The notes under the pieces are model-generated. The model had not been told where the DNA came from, ran no database searches, and saw only the letters and a list, made by a program, of their open reading frames with translations. From Microscillaceae bacterium (GTDB lineage: Bacteria > Bacteroidota > Bacteroidia > Cytophagales > Microscillaceae), in the NCBI GenBank assembly GCA_011390205.1, contig JAABSX010000011.1, positions 30,201 to 94,200 of the forward strand: a DNA stretch of 64,000 nt, written 5' to 3'. Position 1 is the stretch's first letter, and the number at the start of each line of letters is the position of its first letter. The position numbers and the translations under genes are program-made. Below are positions 1-7,753 of the stretch, one piece after another.

Positions 1-423
1 TATTACTGTACCTAGTGGAATATTCTTAAGGGGAAGTGCATTTCCGACTTCTGGGGCAACTTCATCGCCAGACACTACTGTCTGCCCTACTTTGATGCCC
101 GCAGGGGCTAAAATATATCTTTTTTCGCCATCTTCATATTGAAGCAAAGCAATTCTGGCAGTACGTACTGGGTCATATTCAACGGAAAGTACTTCTGCAG
201 GCATATCGAACTTATTGCGTTTAAAGTCAATAATACGATATTTTTGCTTGTGACCGCCTCCTCTGTGGCGCACTGTCATTTTTCCTTGACTGTTACGTCC
301 ACCACTTTTCTTGAGAGTTACTGTAAGCGACTTTTCAGGCTTACTTTTTGTAATTTCTGCGAATGTGGGAGCCAATCTAAAACGCTGTCCAGGCGTTATG
401 GGCTTTAATTTTTTTACCGCCAT
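1..423 (-). CDS. rplB: 50S ribosomal protein L2, 3' end cut by window edge
   Basis: The first 141 residues of L2, the large-subunit protein that binds 23S rRNA near the peptidyl transferase centre. The N-terminus starts [15 protein letters not shown] and continues with the conserved [20 protein letters not shown] stretch typical of L2. The ATG at 421-423 is preceded by a purine-rich stretch. The gene runs off the left edge, so roughly the second half is missing. It follows rplW by 76 bp and is read in the same direction as rplC, rplD and rplW, so it is the fourth gene of an S10-type ribosomal operon. No sign of decay. Confidence 0.97.
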   Translation of the reverse strand, partial: MAVKKLKPITPGQRFRLAPTFAEITKSKPEKSLTVTLKKSGGRNSQGKMTVRHRGGGHKQKYRIIDFKRNKFDMPAEVLSVEYDPVRTARIALLQYEDGEKRYILAPAGIKVGQTVVSGDEVAPEVGNALPLKNIPLGTVI

Positions 424-499
424 CTCCTTTTATCTTTTTTAATTGACAATTATTCTAGTTAGTTGGATACTAACTCGCAACTGTCAGCATTTTTAGTTA

Positions 500-811
500 T
501 TATATGTCACTGTAGAAGTCAATAAACTCATCTTTTGCTAGTGTAACTATTGCTTTCTTGTAAGATTTCGTTTTACCACTAATGACTCTACTTTTCGTAT
601 ATCTTGTTTTTACTTTTCCTCTGTAATTCATTGTGTTTACGGCATCTACTTCAACGCCATACATTTCTTTTACAGCTTCTGCAATTTGGATTTTGTTTGC
701 TTTCTTATCTACTAGAAAAGCGTATCTTTCTTTCTCACCTTTAATTTTCTCAGGCAGCGTTGCTACTTTCTCTGTAATGAGCGGCCTTTTTAGAATATCT
801 GTCCTATCCAT
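500..811 (-). CDS. rplW: 50S ribosomal protein L23
   Basis: L23 (103 residues), a 23S rRNA binding protein at the exit tunnel that docks trigger factor and SRP. The start MDRTDILKRPLITEKV holds the family signature (RPLITEK) and the C-terminal half carries the loop and basic strand MNYRGKVKTRYTKSR. Length is normal for a Bacteroidota L23. It lies 15 bp after rplD and 76 bp before rplB, all on the minus strand, so it is co-transcribed from the promoter upstream of rplC. Confidence 0.97.
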   Translation of the reverse strand: MDRTDILKRPLITEKVATLPEKIKGEKERYAFLVDKKANKIQIAEAVKEMYGVEVDAVNTMNYRGKVKTRYTKSRVISGKTKSYKKAIVTLAKDEFIDFYSDI

Positions 812-826
812 GGTTCATTCAATTTT

Positions 827-1453
827 TTACTGTAATAAAGTCTCAATCGTACTCAGAGAGCTCTTTGTGATAATCAGCTGATCTGCATGTAGTATTTCAA
901 AAGTACTTAACTCACTAGAAGGGAGTACCCTTGCTTTCTGCAAGTTTCTGCTTGATAGATACAGATTGCTGTCATTTTGGTTCGTAATGAGCAATGTTTT
1001 CTTAGTATTCAATGCAAAGCCCTCTAAGAAAGAAATATATTCTTTTGTGCGGGGTGTATCCAATACGAAATCATCTACGATGGTGATGCTTGCCTCACGT
1101 GCCTTGTAAGAAAGTGCGGACTTTCTTGCGAGTCTTTTAAGCTTTTTATTGAGCTTAAAGTGGTAATCACGCGGGCGTGGCCCAAATATGCGACCACCTC
1201 CTCTGAACACAGGAGACTTCAAACTACCAGCACGGGCTGTACCTGTACCTTTTTGTCTTTTAATCTTCCTAGTTGATCCTGCTATTTCTGCACGTTCTTT
1301 TGCCTTGTGTGTTCCTTGCCTTTGATTGGCTTGGTACTGCTTTACGTCCAAGTAAATGGCGTGGTCATTGGGCTCTATCCCAAAAATTGCTTCCGACAAG
1401 TTGATAGTTTCTCCTGTCTCTTTGCCTGTTTTATCAAAAATTTTGAATTCCAT
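827..1453 (-). CDS. rplD: 50S ribosomal protein L4
   Basis: L4 (208 residues), which reaches into the ribosome exit tunnel; in some bacteria it also represses its own operon. Recognised from the basic extended loop KIKRQKGTGTARAGSLKSP followed by FRGGGRIFGPRPRDY, the L4 hallmark. Length is normal. Only 4 bp separate it from the end of rplC, so the two are tightly coupled. The leader hairpin upstream of rplC would be a natural place for L4 feedback, but that is inference. Confidence 0.97.
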   Translation of the reverse strand: MEFKIFDKTGKETGETINLSEAIFGIEPNDHAIYLDVKQYQANQRQGTHKAKERAEIAGSTRKIKRQKGTGTARAGSLKSPVFRGGGRIFGPRPRDYHFKLNKKLKRLARKSALSYKAREASITIVDDFVLDTPRTKEYISFLEGFALNTKKTLLITNQNDSNLYLSSRNLQKARVLPSSELSTFEILHADQLIITKSSLSTIETLLQ

Positions 1454-1457
1454 GGTC

Positions 1458-2090
1458 TTACTTCTCTACAATCACAAATGAATTTTTTGCACCTGGTACT
1501 GATCCACTCAATACGATTAAATTTTGCTCTGGCATCACTCTCAAGACACGGAGGTTCTCGGTTCTTACCTTGTCATTGCCCATTCTTCCGGCCATGCGTA
1601 ATCCCTTAAATACTCGTGCAGGATATGAGGCTGCTCCTACTGAACCTGGTGCACGTAATCGGTTGTGCTGTCCGTGCGTAGCATCTCCTACCCCTCTGAA
1701 TCCGTGGCGTTTTACAACGCCTTGAAACCCTTTACCTTTAGATTTTCCTACTACATCTACGAAGTCACCCACAGAGAAGATATCTTCCACTCTGATTACA
1801 TCGCCTAGATTATATTTCCCTGATTCAAAACCTTTGAATTCAAGTATTTTATACTTAGGTGTAGTTTTTGCCTTTTCGAAGTGCCCAAGCATTTGAGAGG
1901 ATGTATTCTTCTCTTTCTTGTCTCCGAAAGCTATCTGGATGGCTTCGTATCCATCTTTTTCAGCGGTTTTGACCTGTGTAACGACACAGGGCCCAACTTG
2001 AAGTACAGTACAGGCGATTTGCTTTGCAATCTCACCCTCATTTTGGTACACACTGGTCATACCAACTTTTTTACCAATAATCCCTGACAT
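1458..2090 (-). CDS. rplC: 50S ribosomal protein L3
   Basis: L3 (210 residues), an early-assembly 23S rRNA binding protein. It starts [15 protein letters not shown] and contains the signature [20 protein letters not shown] and the glycine-rich AGRMGNDKV segment. It is the first gene of the operon here. Directly upstream are a 10-bp perfect hairpin (2113-2143) and a TTG-N20-TAAATTTG promoter; the divergent neighbour is typA. In many Bacteroidota fusA and rpsJ precede rplC, so the missing rpsJ is a rearrangement worth noting. Confidence 0.98.
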   Translation of the reverse strand: MSGIIGKKVGMTSVYQNEGEIAKQIACTVLQVGPCVVTQVKTAEKDGYEAIQIAFGDKKEKNTSSQMLGHFEKAKTTPKYKILEFKGFESGKYNLGDVIRVEDIFSVGDFVDVVGKSKGKGFQGVVKRHGFRGVGDATHGQHNRLRAPGSVGAASYPARVFKGLRMAGRMGNDKVRTENLRVLRVMPEQNLIVLSGSVPGAKNSFVIVEK

Positions 2091-2112
2091 TTTTGCCTAT
2101 ATTTTAAAATAA

Positions 2113-2143
2113 AACTACTTATAGACATTTTCGATAAGTAGTT
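2113..2143 (-). promoter_or_regulatory. Hairpin in the rplC operon leader
   Basis: Perfect 10-bp inverted repeat (AACTACTTAT and its complement) with an 11-nt loop, ending 23 nt before the rplC start codon and inside the predicted untranslated leader. It has no U tract towards rplC, so it is not an ordinary terminator. It could be a site for ribosomal protein feedback or for masking the translation start; no protein is assigned. Confidence 0.55.
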
Positions 2144-2180
2144 GTAAATAAAAATCACGTGTATTTCTTGAAACGGAGTG

Positions 2181-2211
2181 CAAATTTAGGGATTAATAAT
2201 TAGACTACCAA
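2181..2211 (-). promoter_or_regulatory. Promoter of the rplC ribosomal operon
   Basis: Read on the minus strand: TTG at 2211-2209, a 20-bp spacer, then TAAATTTG at 2188-2181. This fits the Bacteroidota primary sigma consensus (-33 TTG, -7 TAnnTTTG). Transcription would start near 2175, leaving a leader of about 85 nt that contains the hairpin. Confidence 0.7.
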
Positions 2212-2330
2212 GTCAAAGTTTAAAATAGTTTTAATAATCCCCAAAGTATTTTTTTTAACATCTTAGAATATTTGTGCGCTTCTTGGTGTATCTTTTTGAG
2301 ATGTGTAAAGGAGTTTACGCTTTAATTCTT

Positions 2331-2338
2331 TACTTTTG
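2331..2338 (+). promoter_or_regulatory. -7 promoter element of typA
   Basis: TACTTTTG matches TAnnTTTG and lies 21 bp before the typA ATG, so the leader would be short. No clear -33 TTG at the right distance. Confidence 0.5.
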
Positions 2339-2359
2339 CACTTTAATTAATAAAAAGTA

Positions 2360-4165
2360 ATGCAAAATATCCGAAATATTGCCATCATTGCTCACGTTGA
2401 TCACGGCAAAACAACACTTGTGGACAAGATTATCCACTTTTCTAAACTGTTCAGAGAAAACCAAGAGTTTGATGACCTGATTCTTGATAACAATGATTTA
2501 GAGAGAGAAAGAGGTATTACGATTACCTCCAAAAATGTATCTGTACGCTACAAAGATGTTAAAATTAATATCATCGATACTCCTGGTCACGCCGACTTCG
2601 GAGGAGAGGTAGAGCGTGTTCTGAAAATGGCAGATGGTGTCCTACTGCTCGTAGATGCTTTTGAAGGACCTATGCCCCAGACCCGCTTCGTACTTAGCAA
2701 AGCACTGAATCTAGGGCTAAAACCTATAGTAGTAGTCAATAAAGTAGATAAACCGAATTGCCGCCCTGATGAGGCACATGAGGCTGTTTTTGATCTTATG
2801 TTTAGTCTGGATGCCACTGAACATCAGTTGGATTTCGTAACTGTGTACGGCTCTGCCAAAAACGGTTGGATGTCTGAAGATTGGAACAAACCAACTGACA
2901 GTATTGAGCCTTTAATAAAATCTATTGTAGAGAATATCCCTCCTGCTCCTAGCACGGACGGTGAGCCTCAAATGCAGATTACATCCTTAGACTATTCTTC
3001 TTTTGTGGGGCGTATCGCCATCGGCAGGGTAAAACGTGGTGTATTCAAAGAAAATACTGATATGGCTCTCTGTAAGGCTGATGGCTCTGTGAAAAAAGTT
3101 CGAATCAAAGAGTTAAATGTCTTTGAAGGCTTGGGAAAAAACAAGGTCAGTGAGGTTCATTCAGGTGAGATTTGTGCTGTTACGGGTATTGATGATTTTG
3201 ATATAGGTGATACGCTGAGTGATTTAAATAACCCAGACCCACTGCCACGTATCTCAGTAGATGAGCCTACTATGAGCATGCTTTTTACGATTAATAACTC
3301 TCCCTTCTTCGGAAAAGAGGGTAAATTCGTAACATCTAGGCACTTACGTGACCGCTTGTTTAAGGAAATTGAAAAAAACTTAGCACTCAAAGTAGAACCT
3401 ACCAGCAGTGAAGATAAATTTTTGGTGTATGGCCGTGGTATTCTACACCTTTCTGTATTGATTGAAACCATGCGCAGAGAGGGGTATGAATTTCAAGTAG
3501 GTCAGCCCCAAGTACTTTTCAAAGAGATTGATGGGCAAAAGCATGAGCCTTTTGAAACGCTTGTGGTGGATGTGCCAGGAGAAGTATCTGGTAAAATTAT
3601 AGAACTTGTTACGCAGAGAAAAGGCGACCTTCTGGTCATGGAAACTAAAGGAGAGTGGCAACACTTAGAATTTAGCATCCCTGCACGAGGGTTAATTGGA
3701 TTGAGAAATCTAGCACTGACTGCCACAGCAGGTGAAGCAGTGATGAACCACCGTTTTGAGCAGTATAGACCTTTCAAGGGGGATATCACGACTCGTGGAA
3801 ACGGCTCACTTATCTCTATGGACACAGGAATGTGCACAGGATATGCCATAGATAAACTACAAGATAGAGGTCGCTTTTTTGTGGATCCAGGAGAAGATTT
3901 ATATACAGGGCAGGTAATCGGTGAGCATAGTCGAGATACTGACTTGGTGGTGAATGTGCAGAAAGGCAAGAAACTGACCAACATGCGTGCCTCTGGCTCG
4001 GATACCAATATGAAGATTGCTCCTAAAATTCAGTTTTCACTGGAAGAAACCTTGGAATATATTAAGAAAGACGAATACGTAGAAATTACGCCTAAGTCTA
4101 TCAGAATGCGTAAAATAGTGCTGGATGAAAACGAACGCAAGCGTTATAAAAGCGCAGGAGAGTAG
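2360..4165 (+). CDS. typA: Translational GTPase TypA/BipA
   Basis: TypA (601 residues), a ribosome-binding GTPase related to EF-G and LepA, linked to ribosome assembly and stress growth. The G1 loop AHVDHGKT is at residues 11-18, the switch RGITI follows, DTPGH is near residue 74 and NKVD near 128; then come EF-Tu-like domain 2, two EF-G-like domains and the TypA-specific C-terminal part ([30 protein letters not shown]). Full family length. It is monocistronic, divergent from the ribosomal operon, with a -7 element close upstream and a strong hairpin terminator after the stop. Confidence 0.97.
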   Translation: MQNIRNIAIIAHVDHGKTTLVDKIIHFSKLFRENQEFDDLILDNNDLERERGITITSKNVSVRYKDVKINIIDTPGHADFGGEVERVLKMADGVLLLVDAFEGPMPQTRFVLSKALNLGLKPIVVVNKVDKPNCRPDEAHEAVFDLMFSLDATEHQLDFVTVYGSAKNGWMSEDWNKPTDSIEPLIKSIVENIPPAPSTDGEPQMQITSLDYSSFVGRIAIGRVKRGVFKENTDMALCKADGSVKKVRIKELNVFEGLGKNKVSEVHSGEICAVTGIDDFDIGDTLSDLNNPDPLPRISVDEPTMSMLFTINNSPFFGKEGKFVTSRHLRDRLFKEIEKNLALKVEPTSSEDKFLVYGRGILHLSVLIETMRREGYEFQVGQPQVLFKEIDGQKHEPFETLVVDVPGEVSGKIIELVTQRKGDLLVMETKGEWQHLEFSIPARGLIGLRNLALTATAGEAVMNHRFEQYRPFKGDITTRGNGSLISMDTGMCTGYAIDKLQDRGRFFVDPGEDLYTGQVIGEHSRDTDLVVNVQKGKKLTNMRASGSDTNMKIAPKIQFSLEETLEYIKKDEYVEITPKSIRMRKIVLDENERKRYKSAGE

Positions 4166-4199
4166 TTCTAAAAACACGGTTTTTTAGCTTTTGTTACCA

Positions 4200-4244
4200 A
4201 AACTTAACTTTATCACTTCTTTGTGTATAAAGTTAAGTTTTTTT
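4200..4244 (+). terminator. Terminator after typA
   Basis: 14-bp perfect stem (AAACTTAACTTTAT at 4200-4213 with 4227-4240), 13-nt loop and a run of T at 4238-4244. It lies between typA and the convergent synthase gene and may work in both directions. Confidence 0.85.
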
Positions 4245-4291
4245 ATGCCTATTATTTATTCCGAACACTTAAAAAAATAAGCAGTACTGTC

Positions 4292-5239
4292 TTAGCACAC
4301 TATCAACACGGCTCCATAAGAGTAGCCACCCCCAAATACAGTAACTGCCAGTAAATCTCCTTTTTTAAATTTATCTTGATTTTCATACAGTGCTATACAG
4401 CAGCCTGCACAGCCCGTATTGCCCAAATACTGAATGTTAGAAAGGGCTTTGTCTTCGGATAAACCTAAACTCTGTGCCACATTTTTGGTAATGCGTAGAT
4501 TGGCTTGGTGTGGCACAAAATAACTCAAATTATCTAAGGTATATCCGTTTCTTTCTAAAATGTCTAGGGTAACCTTGCCCATATACAAACAAGCATTTTG
4601 AAATACATCTCTTCCGTTTTGCATCATAAAACCTTCATGGGCAGGGCGTAAAAACACTCCTTCTGATGCCTTGCCAATATTGCCAGCTCCTCCTGTAATG
4701 ATGTCTTTGACCTCCCAGTCGCTTTCACTCAATCTTTCTTGGCTTATCCACAAGGCACAAGCTCCATCTCCCCAAAGATGTCCTCCTACCTTGTCTGTTT
4801 CGTCGCTGTAGGCCGTGTTATGGTCAGCCAAAACGATGATGGCACGCTTGGCTTTTCCCATTGCAAAATAACCTTGTACAATCTCTATGGCATTGGCAAA
4901 AGAAGAACAGGCTGATGAAATGGACAGCACAGGAATGTCACTGACCCCCAGAAAATTTTGGGCAGCATGGGCTAAAGTATGTATGGTATCATAAGGTGTA
5001 TAAGTGCCTCCTATTATCAAATCTATGGACTCACTCGGGAAGGGAGCAGTCTTAAGTCCATTTTCTAATGCCTTGATAGTCAGTATATTTGTATTTTCGT
5101 CTTCGCTTGCTTTTCTACGTTCTCGGATGCCTGTGCGGTTAAGTAACCACTCCTCACTCAATCCGACGAGTTTCTCAAAGTGTGCATTGTCAATGATATT
5201 TTCGGGGATATAGGCAGAGATTTGATTGATGTACATCAT
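4292..5239 (-). CDS. 3-oxoacyl-ACP synthase III family protein (FabH-like)
   Basis: Ketoacyl synthase III with thiolase fold (315 residues), the enzyme type that condenses an acyl-CoA with malonyl-ACP to start fatty acid or related chains. The catalytic triad is visible: Cys111 in SISSACSSF, His244 in FVPHQANLRI and Asn274 in YLGNTGCAG. The asparagine loop (GNTGCAG) differs from the usual GNTSAAS of housekeeping FabH, so this may be a paralogue with another primer or product. Translation may start at Met1 or Met2. It stands alone, convergent with typA; no acpP, fabD or plsX lies nearby. Confidence 0.85.
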   Translation of the reverse strand: MMYINQISAYIPENIIDNAHFEKLVGLSEEWLLNRTGIRERRKASEDENTNILTIKALENGLKTAPFPSESIDLIIGGTYTPYDTIHTLAHAAQNFLGVSDIPVLSISSACSSFANAIEIVQGYFAMGKAKRAIIVLADHNTAYSDETDKVGGHLWGDGACALWISQERLSESDWEVKDIITGGAGNIGKASEGVFLRPAHEGFMMQNGRDVFQNACLYMGKVTLDILERNGYTLDNLSYFVPHQANLRITKNVAQSLGLSEDKALSNIQYLGNTGCAGCCIALYENQDKFKKGDLLAVTVFGGGYSYGAVLIVC

Positions 5240-5386
5240 GTGTTTGATTTTTTTGATGGCAAAATTAAGGCTATTCTATTGATTTTGGAACAAGCTGAAA
5301 TGAAAAGCAGGCTGTTAAATAAATACTAAATAGTTTGTCAGAATGATATTTTAGAAAAATTATCATGCAATTTTGCACAAAAAAAT

Positions 5387-6193
5387 ATGAAAAACATTTT
5401 CTTTCTTTGGCTAATAGGTCTTAGCACCTTTCTTTCCTCTTGTAAGCACAATTCTGAAAAAAATCAAGAAAAAAACAACTATACACTCAGCGATTCCTCT
5501 CAAACCTCCAAGAAAAGTCTTGGTAAGTCTGAGCAAATCATCCAAAATGCCATCCAAAAACACGGAGGTGAGCAGTATAAAACCCTACAAATCAGTTTTG
5601 ATTTTAGGGAGAAAAGCTATGTATTAAGACATCAAGAAAATGGTGTATTTAGCTATGAACGTATTTTTAAAGATTCCACAGGGAATGTACATGATGTACT
5701 TGATAATCAAGGATTTAGCAGGAAAATAAATGCTCAACTTACACAATTAACAGAAGAAAAAAGTCAGGCTTACCAAGGCTCTGTCAATTCTGTGATGTAT
5801 TTTACGCTTTTGCCTTATGGACTTGATGCAGATGCCGTACAGAGCCGATACATTGGCATAGATACCCTCAACGGAGAGGTTTATGAGCAAGTAGAGGTAA
5901 CTTTTAGGCAAGAAGGAGGCGGAGAAGATTTTCAAGATGTGTATCTTTATTGGTTTCATCAGCAAGATTTCACCTTAGATTATTTTGCCTACAGCTATGA
6001 AGTGAATGAAGGAGGAATCAGGTTTAGAGAAGCTCGCAAGCGACAGACTGTAGGCGGAGTCATATTACAAAATTATGACAATTATGAGGTAGAAAAAGGC
6101 ACTCCCCTTCTCCAAATTGGAAAACTCTGGGAAGCAGACAAACTCAAAAAACTCTCTGAAATCAAGAATGAAAATATCAAAATGCTAAATTAG
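5387..6193 (+). CDS. DUF6503-type lipoprotein
   Basis: Predicted outer-membrane-facing lipoprotein of 268 residues. A short signal peptide ends in the lipobox LSSC (Cys19). The body matches my recollection of the Bacteroidota DUF6503 family: AIQKHGGEQYKTLQISFDFR, an acidic EEGGGEDFQDVYLYW-type stretch, and a C-terminal LYxFxYSYEVNEGGIRFREA segment. The fold is expected to be a beta-rich, lipoprotein-carrier-like sheet. Function is unknown. It sits between the synthase (divergent) and trmD (same strand, 143 bp away) with no evident operon partner. Confidence 0.8.
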   Translation: MKNIFFLWLIGLSTFLSSCKHNSEKNQEKNNYTLSDSSQTSKKSLGKSEQIIQNAIQKHGGEQYKTLQISFDFREKSYVLRHQENGVFSYERIFKDSTGNVHDVLDNQGFSRKINAQLTQLTEEKSQAYQGSVNSVMYFTLLPYGLDADAVQSRYIGIDTLNGEVYEQVEVTFRQEGGGEDFQDVYLYWFHQQDFTLDYFAYSYEVNEGGIRFREARKRQTVGGVILQNYDNYEVEKGTPLLQIGKLWEADKLKKLSEIKNENIKMLN

Positions 6194-6295
6194 GTTATCG
6201 ATAATACATCTTTTAAACAAAAAAATTGAATGCCTTTCTTTCAAACTATGGCTAGGTTAGTTTGCCAAGTTCAAAGATTTTTAGAAATAAAGGCT

Positions 6296-6303
6296 TATTT
6301 TTG
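6296..6303 (+). promoter_or_regulatory. -7 promoter element of trmD
   Basis: TATTTTTG matches TAnnTTTG, 33 bp before the trmD ATG. It lies inside an upstream TTG-started extension of the reading frame, which argues that the ATG at 6337 is the real start. Confidence 0.45.
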
Positions 6304-6336
6304 TTCAGAAAAGTAAATTTATCTAAAACAAGCCTT

Positions 6337-7011
6337 ATGCGCATAGACATCATCACTTGTGTCCCTAAACTCTTAGAAAGCCCTTTTGCACATTCTATCA
6401 CACAGCGAGCCCAAGAAAAAGGCTTGGTAGAAGTACATATCCACGATTTGAGAGAATACACCGAAGATAAACACCGAGCTGTAGATGATTATGCCTTCGG
6501 GGGTGGCGCAGGTATGGTAATGATGATAGAGCCTATAGCACGTTGCATAGAAGCACTCAAGGGCGAACGCAAATATGATGAAATCATTTATTTTACGCCC
6601 GACGGCGCTCGCCTTGACCAAAAAATGACCAACACACTCTCTCTCCAAAAAAACCTACTCATGCTCTGCGGACATTACAAAGGGGTAGATGAGCGCATCA
6701 GGGAGTATTTTATTACCAAAGAAATCAGCATTGGAGATTATGTACTTTCTGGTGGAGAACTCGCTGCTGCTGTGCTTTCTGATGCCATTATTCGTCTTAT
6801 CCCTGGAGTACTTTCTGACGAAACCTCTGCTCTCACAGATTCTTTTCAAGATAATCTACTTGCGCCTCCTGTCTATACAAGGCCCGCAGAATGGCAAGGA
6901 ATGGAAGTGCCTGAAGTCCTACTCTCTGGCAATCATAAAAAAATAGACGAATGGAGAGAGACAGAAGCCCTCAAACGTACCAAGGAAAGAAGACCTGACT
7001 TGCTGGAATGA
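6337..7011 (+). CDS. trmD: tRNA (guanine-37-N1)-methyltransferase TrmD
   Basis: SPOUT-fold methyltransferase (224 residues) that makes m1G37 in tRNAs reading CNN codons and prevents +1 frameshifting. Visible motifs are [17 protein letters not shown] at the start, [23 protein letters not shown] and the knot segment [18 protein letters not shown] chose the ATG at 6337 because the frame upstream (from a TTG at 6262) shows no family similarity and contains a promoter-like element. It is not linked to rpsP, rimM or rplS in this window. Confidence 0.95.
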   Translation: MRIDIITCVPKLLESPFAHSITQRAQEKGLVEVHIHDLREYTEDKHRAVDDYAFGGGAGMVMMIEPIARCIEALKGERKYDEIIYFTPDGARLDQKMTNTLSLQKNLLMLCGHYKGVDERIREYFITKEISIGDYVLSGGELAAAVLSDAIIRLIPGVLSDETSALTDSFQDNLLAPPVYTRPAEWQGMEVPEVLLSGNHKKIDEWRETEALKRTKERRPDLLE

Positions 7012-7186
7012 GTGAATGGGTGAGGGATATAATTCAAACATAAATTTTAATCATAATGCACAGATTTTTTCAACGACATTTTTAAAAACCAGTATTTTTT
7101 TACCAAGTTTAGTTTTCATAGTAGATTAAGGTTACAATAGTAATCTATAATGCTCACCAACATTAGTAACACAGAATAAACCTTAA

Positions 7187-7617
7187 AATAACCTCATTCA
7201 GCACCTAGCAATGCTTGAACAACTAAAAGATATTTATGCTGAGTTAGGGTTACACTTACATATGTACTTATAATAAAAAAAGCTCTGATGTATGGTGCAA
7301 CTAGATGGATGAATGTTAATACAAATCCTGTGATACAAGTCACAGATAGAAACAAAAACTACAACTTTTTTTGGTTTACGTTTTACCACGTGGCTCACTT
7401 GCTTCTTCATAAGGAAAAAAATATCTTTCTTGAAGATATATCAGATATTAAACCAGATGACAAAAAAGAAAAAGAGGCTGATGGTTTTACTGTTCGCAGC
7501 CTTTTGTCTGAGAAGTGTCAGAATGAAATCCAGACACTTGCTTATATAAAACTAAAAAAAGCACAGACCAGCCGTCTGTACTTTTTTTGTGCAAAAAAGG
7601 CATTCCTGCCTAAATAA
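7187..7617 (+). pseudogene. Frameshifted ImmA/IrrE-type (HigA antitoxin) remnant
   Basis: Two frames together give a recognisable ImmA/IrrE metallopeptidase domain. The first frame (about 7187-7260) reads MLEQLKDIYAELGLHL; after a shift near 7255-7262 the second gives YVLIIKKALMYGATRW, a DRNKNYNFFWFTFYH stretch and KEKEADGFTV. In functional relatives the core reads FWFTFFHE..H; here the HExxH helix has become HVAHLLLH, losing the glutamate and one residue, so the zinc site is broken. The N-terminal helix-turn-helix domain and the toxin gene are absent, and the C-terminus ends in a terminator-like repeat. I read it as a dead fragment of a HigA/ImmA toxin-antitoxin locus. Confidence 0.65.
7560..7588. 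terminator. Hairpin terminator at the end of the ImmA remnant
   Basis: AGCACAGAC (7560-7568) pairs with GTCTGTACT (7574-7582) with one mismatch. It is flanked by an A run and a T run, so it could terminate in both directions. Confidence 0.6.
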
Positions 7618-7640
7618 AACCTATCTTTAAAAAAACTGCA

Positions 7641-7669
7641 TTGTATTTGAAAGGTAATCTTTAAATTTG
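7641..7669 (+). promoter_or_regulatory. Promoter of the HAMP-GAF-PAS protein gene
   Basis: TTG at 7641-7643, an 18-bp spacer and TAAATTTG at 7662-7669; the gene starts 85 bp further on. Confidence 0.5.
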
Positions 7670-7753
7670 TAGAAAAGACAGATAGCCACTTGTAGTGAAA
7701 CTTCAACCCATGGCTTCTGAATTGAATGCTTTTTGAGGAAAAATAAGGTTTGT

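Noticed and set aside
3502..4008. A 168-residue minus-strand open frame
   Set aside because: It lies entirely inside typA and has no family features; a shadow of the real gene.
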